A stretch of DNA of 62,897 nucleotides, from NCBI GenBank assembly GCA_949841045.1, contig CATKXS010000006.1:1-62897 (forward strand), written 5' to 3'. The position numbers and the translations under genes were made by a program. Below are positions 53,879-62,897 of the stretch, in pieces (position 1 is the stretch's first letter; each line of letters begins with the position of its first letter). A model generated the notes under the pieces. The model made no database searches and was not told the origin of the DNA. It saw only the letters and a program-made list of their open reading frames with translations. This stretch comes from an uncultured Clostridia bacterium. Lineage in GTDB: Bacteria > Bacillota > Clostridia > Christensenellales > UBA1242.

Positions 53879-54517
53879 ATGAAACTATTTGGGAGATTGA
53901 GATCAAAGAAGACGAATAAATGGTATAAGGAAAATGAAAATTATGAGGTATGGTGGTTAGACAACCCAGATCAAATAGGAGAATATGTGTTTAGTTTTGA
54001 TAAGAAAACAAAGTTTAATCTATTTGCGGATTATCCACATAAACTAACACCGAAACAAAAAGAGATTTTTGATAAAGAAAATCCATATTGGAAAGACTTT
54101 TTCAAAGATAGATGCAAAGAAGAGCAGACATTAAAAAATGATTCCAATTCTGTTTGGGAAAAACACAATAAATTAATGAATTTATTGAATAAGTTGGAAA
54201 CTGAAAAACTATACACATCAACAGAAAGTGACAGCCTTTTTTCGGGGCATTATGATTATAATCCTGTAATATGGGATGTTTTCGATGAAGTTGGCGTAAA
54301 TGACCCTAAGTATAAATCTTATGACAATTATCTTGCTAAAAAAGACATACATAAACTGTCATCGCGAGAAATTGTTGAACAGTTTTTATTTTGGAAAAGA
54401 GGTGAAAGGTTTTGTGAGGGTACGATTGCAGGAGCAATTGACAAAGGGGACTTTGTGAATCTTTTTAAAAAATTTATTGCATACAATAATCCTCGAAATA
54501 ATGAATGGGTTGATTAA
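53879..54517 (+). CDS. Unknown protein, weakly DUF6508-like
   Basis: A 212-aa hydrophilic protein, rich in Lys, Trp and Tyr. The C-terminal segment WKRGERFCEGTIAGAIDKGD resembles the conserved end of DUF6508 proteins (recalled, tentative). AAAGGAG precedes the ATG at 53879; the longer open frame has no site. The ADP-ribosylglycohydrolase gene starts 22 nt after its stop, so they form a pair, perhaps a modification/demodification or defence-type cassette. Function unknown. Confidence 0.6.
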   Translation: MKLFGRLRSKKTNKWYKENENYEVWWLDNPDQIGEYVFSFDKKTKFNLFADYPHKLTPKQKEIFDKENPYWKDFFKDRCKEEQTLKNDSNSVWEKHNKLMNLLNKLETEKLYTSTESDSLFSGHYDYNPVIWDVFDEVGVNDPKYKSYDNYLAKKDIHKLSSREIVEQFLFWKRGERFCEGTIAGAIDKGDFVNLFKKFIAYNNPRNNEWVD

Positions 54518-54539
54518 AAAATTAAGAAGGGAAATAAAT

Positions 54540-55343
54540 ATGTTAGGAGCGATTGTAGGAGACATTGTAGGCTCAATTTATGAATTTAACAATATCAGAA
54601 GAAAAAATTTTCGATTGTTTAACCCTTATTGCCATTTTACTGATGATAGCGTGATGACTTTTGCTGTTGCTGAAGCTTTGAGAAAAACCAAAAATAAAAA
54701 CTTTAAGAATCTTGGCAAGCAGGCAATAAAGGAAATGCAGAAATTTGGCAAGTTATATCCTTATGCAGGCTATGGAAATACTTTTAGAAACTGGCTGAAA
54801 GATAAGAATCCACAACCTTATGGTTCTTATGGAAATGGTTCGGCGATGAGGGTGAGTCCAGTGGCTTATTGTGCCAAATCTTTAGAAGAAGTTAAATCTC
54901 TTTCAAAAGCCGTGACTATTGTCTCACACAATCATACCGAAGGAATTAAAGGTGCAGAAGCAACCGCTATTGCAATCTGGATGGCACTAAATAAACATAG
55001 CAAAGAAGAAATGAGAAAATATATAGAAAAGAATTATTATAAACTCACCTTTGATTATGAAGAATTGAAACAAAAATATTATTTCAATGAAACTTGCCAA
55101 AATACAGTTCCACAAGCAATATATTGTTTTTTGATTAGCAATGATTTTGAAGATTGTTTAAGAACAAGTGTTTCTATTGGTGGCGATACGGACACTTTGT
55201 GTGCTATTTCTTGCGCAATAGCCGAAGCTTATTATGGAATTCCAGAGAGAATTCATAATTCTGCGGTGGGATATTTGGACAAGAAATTAACAAAAATTTA
55301 CAATAAGTATTATAAGTCAAGCACTAATCGAACTGATTTTTGA
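54540..55343 (+). CDS. ADP-ribosylglycohydrolase family protein
   Basis: A 267-aa helical hydrolase. MLGAIVGDIVGSIYE opens it, and the two-metal site residues are in FTDDSVMT, with GNGSAMRVSP, SHNHTEGIKGAEA and IGGDTDT later, the complete DraG/ARH set. It removes ADP-ribose from proteins, nucleic acids or small molecules. AAGAAGG precedes the ATG. It lies between repeat blocks in an accessory segment beside a tRNA, next to an unknown partner, and no ADP-ribosyltransferase is visible. Confidence 0.88.
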   Translation: MLGAIVGDIVGSIYEFNNIRRKNFRLFNPYCHFTDDSVMTFAVAEALRKTKNKNFKNLGKQAIKEMQKFGKLYPYAGYGNTFRNWLKDKNPQPYGSYGNGSAMRVSPVAYCAKSLEEVKSLSKAVTIVSHNHTEGIKGAEATAIAIWMALNKHSKEEMRKYIEKNYYKLTFDYEELKQKYYFNETCQNTVPQAIYCFLISNDFEDCLRTSVSIGGDTDTLCAISCAIAEAYYGIPERIHNSAVGYLDKKLTKIYNKYYKSSTNRTDF

Positions 55344-55426
55344 TTTTCGCAAAATCAAACGGAAAAAATCAAAACCGCAAAATCTAATGTGGAAATCAAA
55401 AACAGACATTATGGAGTGCAAGCCCA
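55336..55426 (+). repeat. Accessory boundary repeat B, copy 1
   Basis: It starts TTTTTGATTTTCGCAAAATC, a hairpin, includes AAAAAATCAAAACCGCAAAA, and ends CAGACATTATGGAGTGCAAG. It matches 56253-56392 at both ends and lies directly behind the ADP-ribosylglycohydrolase gene, overlapping its stop. Confidence 0.75.
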
Positions 55427-55427
55427 A

Positions 55428-55457
55428 AAAAATACACCAAATATAGTGGTGTATTTA
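55428..55457 (+). terminator. Terminator-like hairpin
   Basis: AATACACCA and TGGTGTATT with a 6-nt loop and an AT-rich tail. Confidence 0.6.
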
Positions 55458-55655
55458 TATTATAAAATACGTTATATTTTGTAATTTATTTAGGAACATT
55501 TTAGGAACAAAAAGTATTAATTTTTGTATTTAAAAGGTCTATAGAAAATATTGCTACTTTGAAATTTACTATAATTTCAATTCTATAAATCAATGCAAAT
55601 ATAAAGATAATGATAAAAAATGGATTTGTTATGAAATGAAATTTGGAGTAAAATT
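55458..55655. other. Intergenic region, remainder of the gap before 55656
   Basis: AT-rich. It contains the direct repeat TTTAGGAACATTTTAGGAAC. No gene or clear promoter was identified; GGAG lies before the next start. Confidence 0.4.
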
Positions 55656-56249
55656 ATGAGTAGATTTAATGATTATATTTTAAAATCTTATGAAGAGTAC
55701 ATTAGTTTTAATAAAGATATATTAAATTTAATTTTGTCTGAGCTCGAATGTAAGCACATTCTATGTAAAAATTTTGATAATAAAATTTTCGTAGATTTGG
55801 CTTTAAAGGTAGATTATAAATGGGTTGTTTTTGGCTCACATAGAAATTTAAAAGAAGAAGATAGGATTCCGTTTGAAATTAATAGAATTAAAGATATGTC
55901 AAAATCTACAATCAGCAGAGCGGTAAGAATAGTTAAGACAAGTAATGGTAAATATTTTGCAGATAATACTCATTGGGTTTTAGCATATTTGAAAAGGTTT
56001 GGAGAGAACACGAAATTAAAAGATATACCTTTTTATTTGGTGGATTTTAGTCATAAAGTACCACTGATAGTAGATGTCAACAATTCTGTTATAAAGAAAG
56101 ATGAGGATATGAGAAATGCAGTCAATGCAGCAGGAGATGTGGAAGAGCGTATAGAAAAAGGTTGGCGACCAAATAACGTGGTGTATGTAATTAAACAATT
56201 TGAATGTGAAATCAAAAGATTTGAAGAAAATTGTTTAGAAAAAGAATAG
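55656..56249 (+). CDS. Unknown accessory protein
   Basis: A 197-aa soluble protein, basic in the middle. The segment KYFADNTHWVLAYLKRFGEN has a ParB-like flavour (a DN(x)H motif before a helix) but is too weak to assign. No signal peptide or membrane helix. It is flanked by boundary-repeat copies and ends just before copy 2, consistent with a cassette. No function can be given. Confidence 0.6.
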   Translation: MSRFNDYILKSYEEYISFNKDILNLILSELECKHILCKNFDNKIFVDLALKVDYKWVVFGSHRNLKEEDRIPFEINRIKDMSKSTISRAVRIVKTSNGKYFADNTHWVLAYLKRFGENTKLKDIPFYLVDFSHKVPLIVDVNNSVIKKDEDMRNAVNAAGDVEERIEKGWRPNNVVYVIKQFECEIKRFEENCLEKE

Positions 56250-56252
56250 TAA

Positions 56253-56392
56253 TTTTTGATTTTCGCAAAATCAAAAGGGCTGTCGCATTATCAAACAGAA
56301 AAAATCAAAATCGCAAAATAAGCTCTTTGGGCTTGGCGTTCGCCGACAAGTCGGCTCGGCTACAAAAGCAGACATTATGGAGTGCAAGCCCA
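56253..56392 (+). repeat. Accessory boundary repeat B, copy 2
   Basis: Same ends as copy 1, with an insertion holding TTTGGGCTTG, GCCGACAAGTCGGC and other stem-forming pieces. TTTGGGCTTG (about 56327) can pair with CAAGCCCAAA (about 56385), so the block may fold as a larger hairpin. Confidence 0.7.
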
Positions 56393-56397
56393 AATAA

Positions 56398-56425
56398 AAA
56401 ACCCACCAAGAAAGGTGGGCTTTTT
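56398..56425 (-). terminator. Terminator of the collagen-like gene
   Basis: CCCACC and GGTGGG with a 6-nt loop and, on the minus strand, a T run (the A run at 56395-56401 on the plus strand). Confidence 0.8.
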
Positions 56426-56445
56426 CATAGATGTTTTTATATTGG

Positions 56446-57858
<1,413 letters not shown>

Positions 57859-57950
57859 ACGTTGTTTCCTTTTAGGTAGAAAAATTGTTCCTTTTAGGTA
57901 GAAAAAATTCTACCTATAACATACTATTCATAGTATAAAATAATTGTTTG
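57859..57950 (-). promoter_or_regulatory. Leader of the collagen-like gene with palindrome and duplicated ribosome-site element
   Basis: Minus strand: TTTCTACCTAAAAGGAA occurs twice before the ATG, the upstream copy inside a TAGGTAGAA...TTCTACCTA hairpin. Further upstream ATACTATGAATAGTAT is a 16-bp dyad. The copies carry the AAAAGGA ribosome-binding sequence. Confidence 0.6.
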
Positions 57951-57980
57951 TAAAAAAAGTTAAAAAAATTTAAAATTTTA

Positions 57981-58010
57981 TTGACAATTGAACGGTTGTT
58001 CAACTATAAT
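57981..58010 (+). promoter_or_regulatory. Promoter of the metal-resistance operon
   Basis: TTGACA (57981-57986), 18 nt, TATAAT (58005-58010). The spacer holds TTGAAC-GGTT-GTTCAA. Confidence 0.8.
57988..58003. promoter_or_regulatory. Operator 1 of the ArsR-type regulator
   Basis: Perfect inverted repeat TTGAAC-GGTT-GTTCAA in the promoter spacer, the expected place for CadC-type repression. Confidence 0.75.
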
Positions 58011-58016
58011 GTTAAT

Positions 58017-58036
58017 AGTTGAATGATTTTTCAACT
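58017..58036. promoter_or_regulatory. Operator 2 of the ArsR-type regulator
   Basis: AGTTGAA-TGATTT-TTCAACT, a second dyad just past the transcription start and before the start codon at 58049. Confidence 0.7.
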
Positions 58037-58048
58037 AACGGAGAGGTT

Positions 58049-58426
58049 ATGGGAAAAAATGAATTTGAATGTGACTGTGATGTTATCCATGAAGATAGGG
58101 TAAAACTCGCAAAGAAAAATATGATTGAAGAAGAGACATTACTTTTAATGGCTGATTTATATAAAGCTCTTTCTGATAGTACACGTATTAAGATTGTTGC
58201 CATTTTAGGGGAACAGGAGATGTGTGTTTGTGATATTGCGGTATTACTTAATATGACAAAGTCGGCAGTCTCGCATCAACTTAAAAATTTGAGGGAAATG
58301 GAGCTCGTTAAATGTCGAAAAGAGGGTAAAGTGGTGTTTTATTCACTTGCAGACGAGCATGTTAAACAGATTTTTAATATAAGTTATAGTCATGTAATGG
58401 AGGAGAAAATTGAAGGTAAAAATTGA
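58049..58426 (+). CDS. ArsR/SmtB-family metal-sensing repressor, CadC type
   Basis: A 125-aa winged-helix repressor. The first Cys pair (Cys8, Cys10) and MCVCDIAVL with Cys59/Cys61 match the CadC metal site (Cd, Pb, Zn). KSAVSHQLKNLREMELV is the recognition helix. Metal binding should release it from the two operators upstream. The gene overlaps the ATPase gene by 17 bp. Confidence 0.9.
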   Translation: MGKNEFECDCDVIHEDRVKLAKKNMIEEETLLLMADLYKALSDSTRIKIVAILGEQEMCVCDIAVLLNMTKSAVSHQLKNLREMELVKCRKEGKVVFYSLADEHVKQIFNISYSHVMEEKIEGKN

Positions 58427-60485
58427 GGGCCTTGACTGTCCAAACTGTGCGAAAACGCTTGAGAGGCATATAAATAACTTAGGGAGCGTTAAAAGCGCGA
58501 ATATAAACTTTTTAAAATCTTATATTGAATTTGAAAGTGAAAACGAGAATCAGGCTATTAATGATATAATCTCGCTTACTGCAAAAATTGAACCAGACGC
58601 AAAAATCATTTATAGCAATTCTAAAGGTAAGCGAAAATGGAGTTTACTAATAGATTTCTTGGTTTTGCTATTTGGTATAGGAATTGGTCTTTTTGCATTA
58701 TATTTTAAACCCTTGCCTGTTTGGGCGTTCTGGACAATGTATGTTGTGAGCGCGCTTGTTATCGGATATAAAACCTATTATAAAGCACTCAGGCTTCTAT
58801 TAAAAGGCACTATAAATGAAAACATGTTGATAACATTGTCAGTAATCGGTGCGGCAGCGGTTGGCGAACGTTTTGATGGACTTATGGTTGTGTCATTATA
58901 CACTATAGGAAAGATTCTTGAAGGGCTTGCTATAAATAAATCTAAAAAATCAATCGAAGAGTTGACAAACTTCAAGCCTGAGTATGCAATGCTTATCACT
59001 AAAGAGGGAGAAAAGAGAGTTTTGCCTTCCCAATTAAAAATAGGTGATGAGATTATGGTAAGGCCAGGCGAAAAAGTGCCGGTTGACGGAATTATTATTG
59101 AGGGCAACGCCTCACTTGATATGCAAAGTTTGACTGGCGAGAGCTTGCCTTCGCATGCAGGCGAAAATAATGAAATTTTATCTGGTTCTATAGTTTTAGA
59201 TGGCACGCTCAAAATAAGAGTGGCAAAAGAATATAGAGAAAGTACTGTCAATAAAATTATTGATTTAATTGAAAACGCGACCGAAAAGAAGTCGAAGGCG
59301 GAGACTGTAATATCGAAGATTACAAGGTGGTACACACTGGGTGTAATTATATGTGCTGTGCTTGTTTGGGGAATTGTTTGGGCTGTGACTGCTAATTTTT
59401 CAACAGCCATTTATAGAGGTCTTATATTCTTAGTTGTTTCTTGTCCATGTGCGTTTGCTATATCTGTTCCGCTTGCATACTTTTCGGGGCTTGGAAATGC
59501 TTCAAAACAGGGAATTCTTATCAAAGGTTCAAACTTTTTAGATAGTTGCGCAAAGCTTAATATGATTGCGTTTGATAAGACGGGGACGCTGACTACTGGT
59601 ACATTTGAAATAAAAGAAATCCTTTCTTGTGATGAAAAATTAACAAAAGAAGATATTCTTTATCTTGCTAGTCTTGGCGAGCAATATTCCTTGCATCCAC
59701 TAGCTAAATCAATTGTAAATGCTTGCCAAAGAGAATTAATTCCGCTTGACAATGTAAAAGAAATTGCTGGCGAGGGTGTTCAATTTACCTTTGAAAATAA
59801 GAATTACTTCGTTGGTCGCAGAGCAAAGGATTTAAGCGGAACGGTGGTTGAGGTTTACGAAGAAGATAGAAAACTAGGGCAAATTGTTCTGGCTGATAAG
59901 ATTAAACCAAATTCAAAATATGCGTGCGAACTTCTTAAAAGTTTAAACGTCAAAACAATAATGCTTTCAGGTGATAACAATTCGGTTGCCCAAAATGTTG
60001 CAAAAGAGATTGGGCTTGACGAATATTATGGACAGCTTTTGCCACAAGATAAATTTAACTATATTGAAAAAGCAAAAGGGGACGCAAAAAATAAAATCGG
60101 TTATGTTGGTGACGGACTTAATGACGCGCCTTCATTGACACTTGCTGATGTTGGGTTTAGCATGGGAATAAAAGGCAACTCTGCAAGTATTGAGGCCTCA
60201 GATGTAGTGATTGCGACTGATAATATTGAAAAGGTCGCCCAGTCTATTAAAATATCAAAATATACAAGAGCGATAGTTTGGCAAAATATAATTTTGTCAG
60301 CGCTTATTAAAGTTGTGTTTTTAACTCTTGGTGCTTGTGGCGTCACAGGTATGCTTGAGGCTGTAATAGCTGATGTGGGAGTTACCCTTGTTGCTATATT
60401 GAATAGTTTAAGAGCGCTTCATTATAAACCATATAAAAAAGAAAAAGTTAAGGAATGCGATAAATCAATTTGTGAAAGCATTTAA
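58410..60485 (+). CDS. cadA: Heavy-metal-exporting P1B ATPase (Cd/Zn/Pb type)
   Basis: A 691-aa P1B ATPase. An HMA domain has CPNC (Cys10, Cys13); TGES, CPC in SCPCAF, DKTGTLT, HP in SLHPLAKS and GDGLNDAPS follow, the complete set. The CPC motif and a Cys-metal sensor upstream point to Zn2+/Cd2+/Pb2+ export. It starts with TTG behind GGAGGAG inside the regulator gene. The symbol is by type; exact metal is untested. Confidence 0.87.
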   Translation: MKVKIEGLDCPNCAKTLERHINNLGSVKSANINFLKSYIEFESENENQAINDIISLTAKIEPDAKIIYSNSKGKRKWSLLIDFLVLLFGIGIGLFALYFKPLPVWAFWTMYVVSALVIGYKTYYKALRLLLKGTINENMLITLSVIGAAAVGERFDGLMVVSLYTIGKILEGLAINKSKKSIEELTNFKPEYAMLITKEGEKRVLPSQLKIGDEIMVRPGEKVPVDGIIIEGNASLDMQSLTGESLPSHAGENNEILSGSIVLDGTLKIRVAKEYRESTVNKIIDLIENATEKKSKAETVISKITRWYTLGVIICAVLVWGIVWAVTANFSTAIYRGLIFLVVSCPCAFAISVPLAYFSGLGNASKQGILIKGSNFLDSCAKLNMIAFDKTGTLTTGTFEIKEILSCDEKLTKEDILYLASLGEQYSLHPLAKSIVNACQRELIPLDNVKEIAGEGVQFTFENKNYFVGRRAKDLSGTVVEVYEEDRKLGQIVLADKIKPNSKYACELLKSLNVKTIMLSGDNNSVAQNVAKEIGLDEYYGQLLPQDKFNYIEKAKGDAKNKIGYVGDGLNDAPSLTLADVGFSMGIKGNSASIEASDVVIATDNIEKVAQSIKISKYTRAIVWQNIILSALIKVVFLTLGACGVTGMLEAVIADVGVTLVAILNSLRALHYKPYKKEKVKECDKSICESI

Positions 60486-60488
60486 ACT

Positions 60489-60518
60489 AAAAACCTGCCA
60501 TTTAATGGTAGGTTTTTG
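60489..60518 (+). terminator. Terminator after the metal ATPase gene
   Basis: AAAACCTGCCAT and ATGGTAGGTTT with T5. Confidence 0.8.
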
Positions 60519-60552
60519 TTTTCCTATGTGTTATACTACTTAAAAGGGGATT

Positions 60553-61500
60553 TTGAAGAAAAGATTGAAAGGAAGCCATTTTGAAGTAAATTATCAAATT
60601 TCAAAGTTTTTTAAAAGCAAGCTTGACGGAATCAATTTAAAGAAGCTCTCAAGCCAAAGAGTTCAAAAAATATTGGATTTACTTAAACAATATCCTTTTA
60701 TTTTGCAAGAACTGGAAGGAAGAAGTGAAGGCTTTGGAGTTGGGCTTGATGAATTTCTATATTTGACTTCTTATGAAGTTGAAAAATTAGAAGAGGAAAA
60801 ATGTTCTGATATTTTGGCGGTGAATGGTGATAAAAGATTCATTATCCACAACGAAGATGGAAGGGATGAAGTTGAATTTTTTATTTGTGAGTATGAGGAC
60901 AAAAATGTGTTAGATTTGGCTTGTTATGAAACATTGCACGGCTCAACATTTTCGGCTACAAAAGATATTATTTTTTCAATCAATTTTATTTACAACATGA
61001 GATATAATCTCGACAATGATTTGCCAACTTGGATTTTTACACGAATATTACTTTCCTGCGATGATATTGACAAGGTCATGGAAGTTTTAAATAAATATTC
61101 AATTTGGGGCTCTGTTTCAATAAATCTTCTAGACGTAAAAGAAAATAAATTATATTCCATTGAAAAAAGCCTAAAAGAATTTAGTATAATAGAGATTGAA
61201 AGCGTTTACTTTCATACAAATACGCTTATTCATGATGAAATGCAAAAGTATAATTTTTTGCCAGATAACATAAATACTTCTCATGCGAGATATGACAAAA
61301 TTAAAGAACTGTTAGCATTGAAGAAATTTTCCTATGAGGAGATAATGCTTTATAATAATGGAAATGATTATGATAGCGTTAGAATGCTAGGCGAGAATAA
61401 AAATCATAGTAAAACTCAGGCTACTATTCGATTTGATAACAAAAAGATTGAGGTGCTCGGAAATAGAAAGGAAACAATTTTTATAAAAAATTTATTATGA
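60553..61500 (+). CDS. C45-type Ntn-hydrolase (acyltransferase-like)
   Basis: A 315-aa protein. KGSHFEVNYQISKFF opens it and the putative nucleophile is Cys84 in EKCSDILAV, followed by HNEDGRD, the pattern of acyl-CoA:6-aminopenicillanate acyltransferase/C45 peptidases. These self-cleave to expose the Cys. No signal peptide is seen. It starts with TTG behind AAAGGGGA. Substrates are unknown; amide bonds in acylated amino acids or peptides are typical of the family. Confidence 0.75.
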   Translation: MKKRLKGSHFEVNYQISKFFKSKLDGINLKKLSSQRVQKILDLLKQYPFILQELEGRSEGFGVGLDEFLYLTSYEVEKLEEEKCSDILAVNGDKRFIIHNEDGRDEVEFFICEYEDKNVLDLACYETLHGSTFSATKDIIFSINFIYNMRYNLDNDLPTWIFTRILLSCDDIDKVMEVLNKYSIWGSVSINLLDVKENKLYSIEKSLKEFSIIEIESVYFHTNTLIHDEMQKYNFLPDNINTSHARYDKIKELLALKKFSYEEIMLYNNGNDYDSVRMLGENKNHSKTQATIRFDNKKIEVLGNRKETIFIKNLL

Positions 61501-61633
61501 AATATTCAAAGTTAAAAATTTTTGCATTATTTTTGTGAGATAAAAACAGACGATGATTTTGTCTGTTTTTTTATTTTTGTTGTCTTATTAATAATATTTA
61601 ATCAATGTTGTTGATTTTTTCATAAAAACTATT

Positions 61634-62515
61634 ATGAAAAATATTAGAATATGTGATACGCACAATGATTTTCTGACCGAACTCAAAGTGTGTGAAATAG
61701 AGGATTATATTAATAGATGTGAAGAGTGTGGGGTGGAGATTATATCCGCATCATACTGGAGTAGCGAAAGAGATGAAGCTAAAATTGAAGAGGAGCTTAC
61801 AAATAGAAGCAACGCTTTGCGACTTGCAAGCAAAAATTATCTTTTGCACATTGAGGATTTATGGTGGGTCAAGAATAAAGAGAAATTAAAATTTTTATTA
61901 GACCTCAAACCTTTTTCATGTTCTCTTACATGGAATTTTGACAATGCGCTTGCTGGCGGAAGCAAGGAGTCGGGTGGACTTACAATGTGGGGCGAAAGGT
62001 GTTTGAAAGAACTAATTGAGAGCGATATTGTAGTTGATTTGGCACATTTAAATCGAAAAAGTTTTTATCAAGTCGCTAGGTTATTGAAAAACAAATTATA
62101 CTGCTCTCATACAGGCTTTTATGGTGTGAAAAGACATAAGCGGAATTTGACAGATAAGCAAATTGATATGATTGTTAAGAGCGGTGGTTTTATAGGATTA
62201 TTTTTCTATGATAAGTGTTTGCAAGCAAATGACAAAGTTGAAAGTCTTAACAAAATGAATAGAGCCAGCTTAAAGCTAGGTGGCGGGCAGTTTAATATAG
62301 ATGATATAGTTAAAAGTCTTAACTATTTTACTTTGCGATGGGGATTTGACAATATTGGCATTGGAAGCGATTTTTATGGAATTGAGAATTATCCGAAGGG
62401 GCTTGAAAACTATGAGGACTTTCCTAATTTATTGAATGCTTTAGTAAAAGAAGGTTATAATTTAAACCAAATTGACAAAATTTTTTATACAAATTTTAAA
62501 AATATAATGCTTTAA
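61634..62515 (+). CDS. Membrane-dipeptidase-like (M19) metallopeptidase
   Basis: A 293-aa M19 protein. DTHNDF carries the zinc-binding HxD, SLTWNFDNALAGG and GLTMWG follow, DLAHLN and SHTGF give further zinc ligands, and IGIGSDFYG supplies the last Asp. Family members cleave dipeptides, including D-amino-acid ones. The end (IDKIFYTNFKNIML) is at the usual C-terminus, so the gene appears complete. No ribosome-binding site is visible before the ATG. The stop abuts a beheaded sufC. Confidence 0.82.
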   Translation: MKNIRICDTHNDFLTELKVCEIEDYINRCEECGVEIISASYWSSERDEAKIEEELTNRSNALRLASKNYLLHIEDLWWVKNKEKLKFLLDLKPFSCSLTWNFDNALAGGSKESGGLTMWGERCLKELIESDIVVDLAHLNRKSFYQVARLLKNKLYCSHTGFYGVKRHKRNLTDKQIDMIVKSGGFIGLFFYDKCLQANDKVESLNKMNRASLKLGGGQFNIDDIVKSLNYFTLRWGFDNIGIGSDFYGIENYPKGLENYEDFPNLLNALVKEGYNLNQIDKIFYTNFKNIML

Positions 62516-62856
62516 AGATAAAAAAATATTTAGATAGAAGTTTAAATGTAGGATTTTCAGGGGGAGAAAAAAAGAAGAATGAAATTTTGCAAATGCTTAT
62601 ACTTAATCCGAGACTTGCAATATTAGATGAAACAGATTCTGGGCTAGATGTTGATGCTATAAAAACTGTATCTAAAGGGATACAGATGTTTAAAAATGAT
62701 GAAAATGCAGTTTTGATAATTACACATAATACAAAAATATTGCATAGTTTAAAAGTTGATTATGTGCATATTTTGGTTGATGGGAAAATAGTGAAAACTG
62801 GCGGACAAGATTTAGCTAAGGAAATTGAGGAAAATGGATATGCACAGTATAAATAA
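62516..62856 (+). pseudogene. sufC: 5'-truncated sufC (SUF ABC-ATPase) remnant
   Basis: The frame reads FSGGEKKKNE, the ABC signature, then LAILDETDSGLD, Walker B, and LIITHN, the switch His, ending with a typical SufC tail. About 113 residues remain of about 245. The Walker A and Q-loop half is missing, and no start codon with a ribosome site precedes it. Homology begins within a few bases of the M19 stop, so the 5' part seems deleted. Probable sufB follows at 62874. Confidence 0.75.
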
Positions 62857-62873
62857 TGAAAGGATTATAAATA

Positions 62874-62897
62874 ATGGCAAAAACTAATATTGATGAA
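62874..62897 (+). CDS. sufB: Start of probable sufB, cut by the window edge
   Basis: ATG behind GAAAGGA, reading MAKTNIDE before the window ends. The position after sufC and the usual SufB opening support the call, but only eight codons are visible. Confidence 0.5.

Overview
The window reads as chromosomal DNA of a low-GC Bacillota, most likely an uncultured gut Clostridia-type lineage. The reasons are the AT-rich, A/T-ending codons, sigma-A promoters of TTGACA-17-TATAAT type, frequent TTG starts behind strong Shine-Dalgarno sequences, a large Clostridia/Bacillus-type SRP RNA, a T-box before ileS, and the yifB-dprA-topA-hslV-hslU gene order. Genus cannot be assigned from sequence alone. TGA acts as a normal stop.

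Layout. (1) 1-8.9 kb is an accessory zone. It begins at the 3' end of a tRNA that looks like tRNA-Arg(CCT). Two further copies of that tRNA's 3' half, each followed by a terminator and preceded by the same left arm, lie at about 1.83 and 8.82 kb, as expected for tandem integrations at one tRNA site. No integrase is visible. Cargo 1 is a toxin-like gene with an internal stop plus two CPCC zinc-ribbon genes. Cargo 2 is a nucleotide kinase, a GreA-like protein with a CYTH enzyme, and a LysR regulator divergent from a U32 / methyltransferase / radical-SAM operon that ends in a decayed second radical-SAM gene. (2) 9.3-19.2 kb holds two giant surface proteins: an 1806-aa multidomain protein with a possible Cys-His-Asp enzyme domain and nine Ig-like repeats, and a 1373-aa M60-type metalloprotease. 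A 60-bp tandem repeat follows. (3) 19.5-46 kb is mostly housekeeping: Ca2+-ATPase, a PurZ-like adenylosuccinate-synthetase homologue with an altered catalytic loop, mtaB, rpsU, rplS, an AlkD-like gene, yifB-dprA-topA-hslVU, TcdA-like plus thioredoxin, cysteine desulfurase plus scaffold, SRP RNA, a HEPN-like/CBS protein, T-box-ileS, rRNA methyltransferase, pseudouridine synthase and pepF. (4) 46-53.4 kb holds a lipoprotein, a beta-lactamase-fold hydrolase with a membrane protein, an unknown 454-aa protein with a G9 tract, and a glmU(acetyltransferase-only)-glmM pair. (5) 53.5-56.4 kb is a second tRNA-adjacent accessory segment behind tRNA-Gly(CCC), with repeat-flanked genes including an ADP-ribosylglycohydrolase. 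(6) 56.4-62.9 kb holds a BclA-like collagen protein, a CadC-type regulator with a metal-exporting ATPase under two operators, a C45-type hydrolase, an M19 dipeptidase, a sufC gene lacking its 5' half, and the start of probable sufB.

Cross-cutting themes: several promoters place the -10 box only 6-10 nt before the ATG, so several genes are probably leaderless. Long G tracts occur in this AT-rich DNA, one of them exactly filling a promoter spacer, which suggests phase variation. Repeats mark the edges of the accessory cargo. The least ordinary items are the PurZ-like protein, the poly-G promoter, the tandem tRNA-Arg islands and the HEPN-CBS protein.
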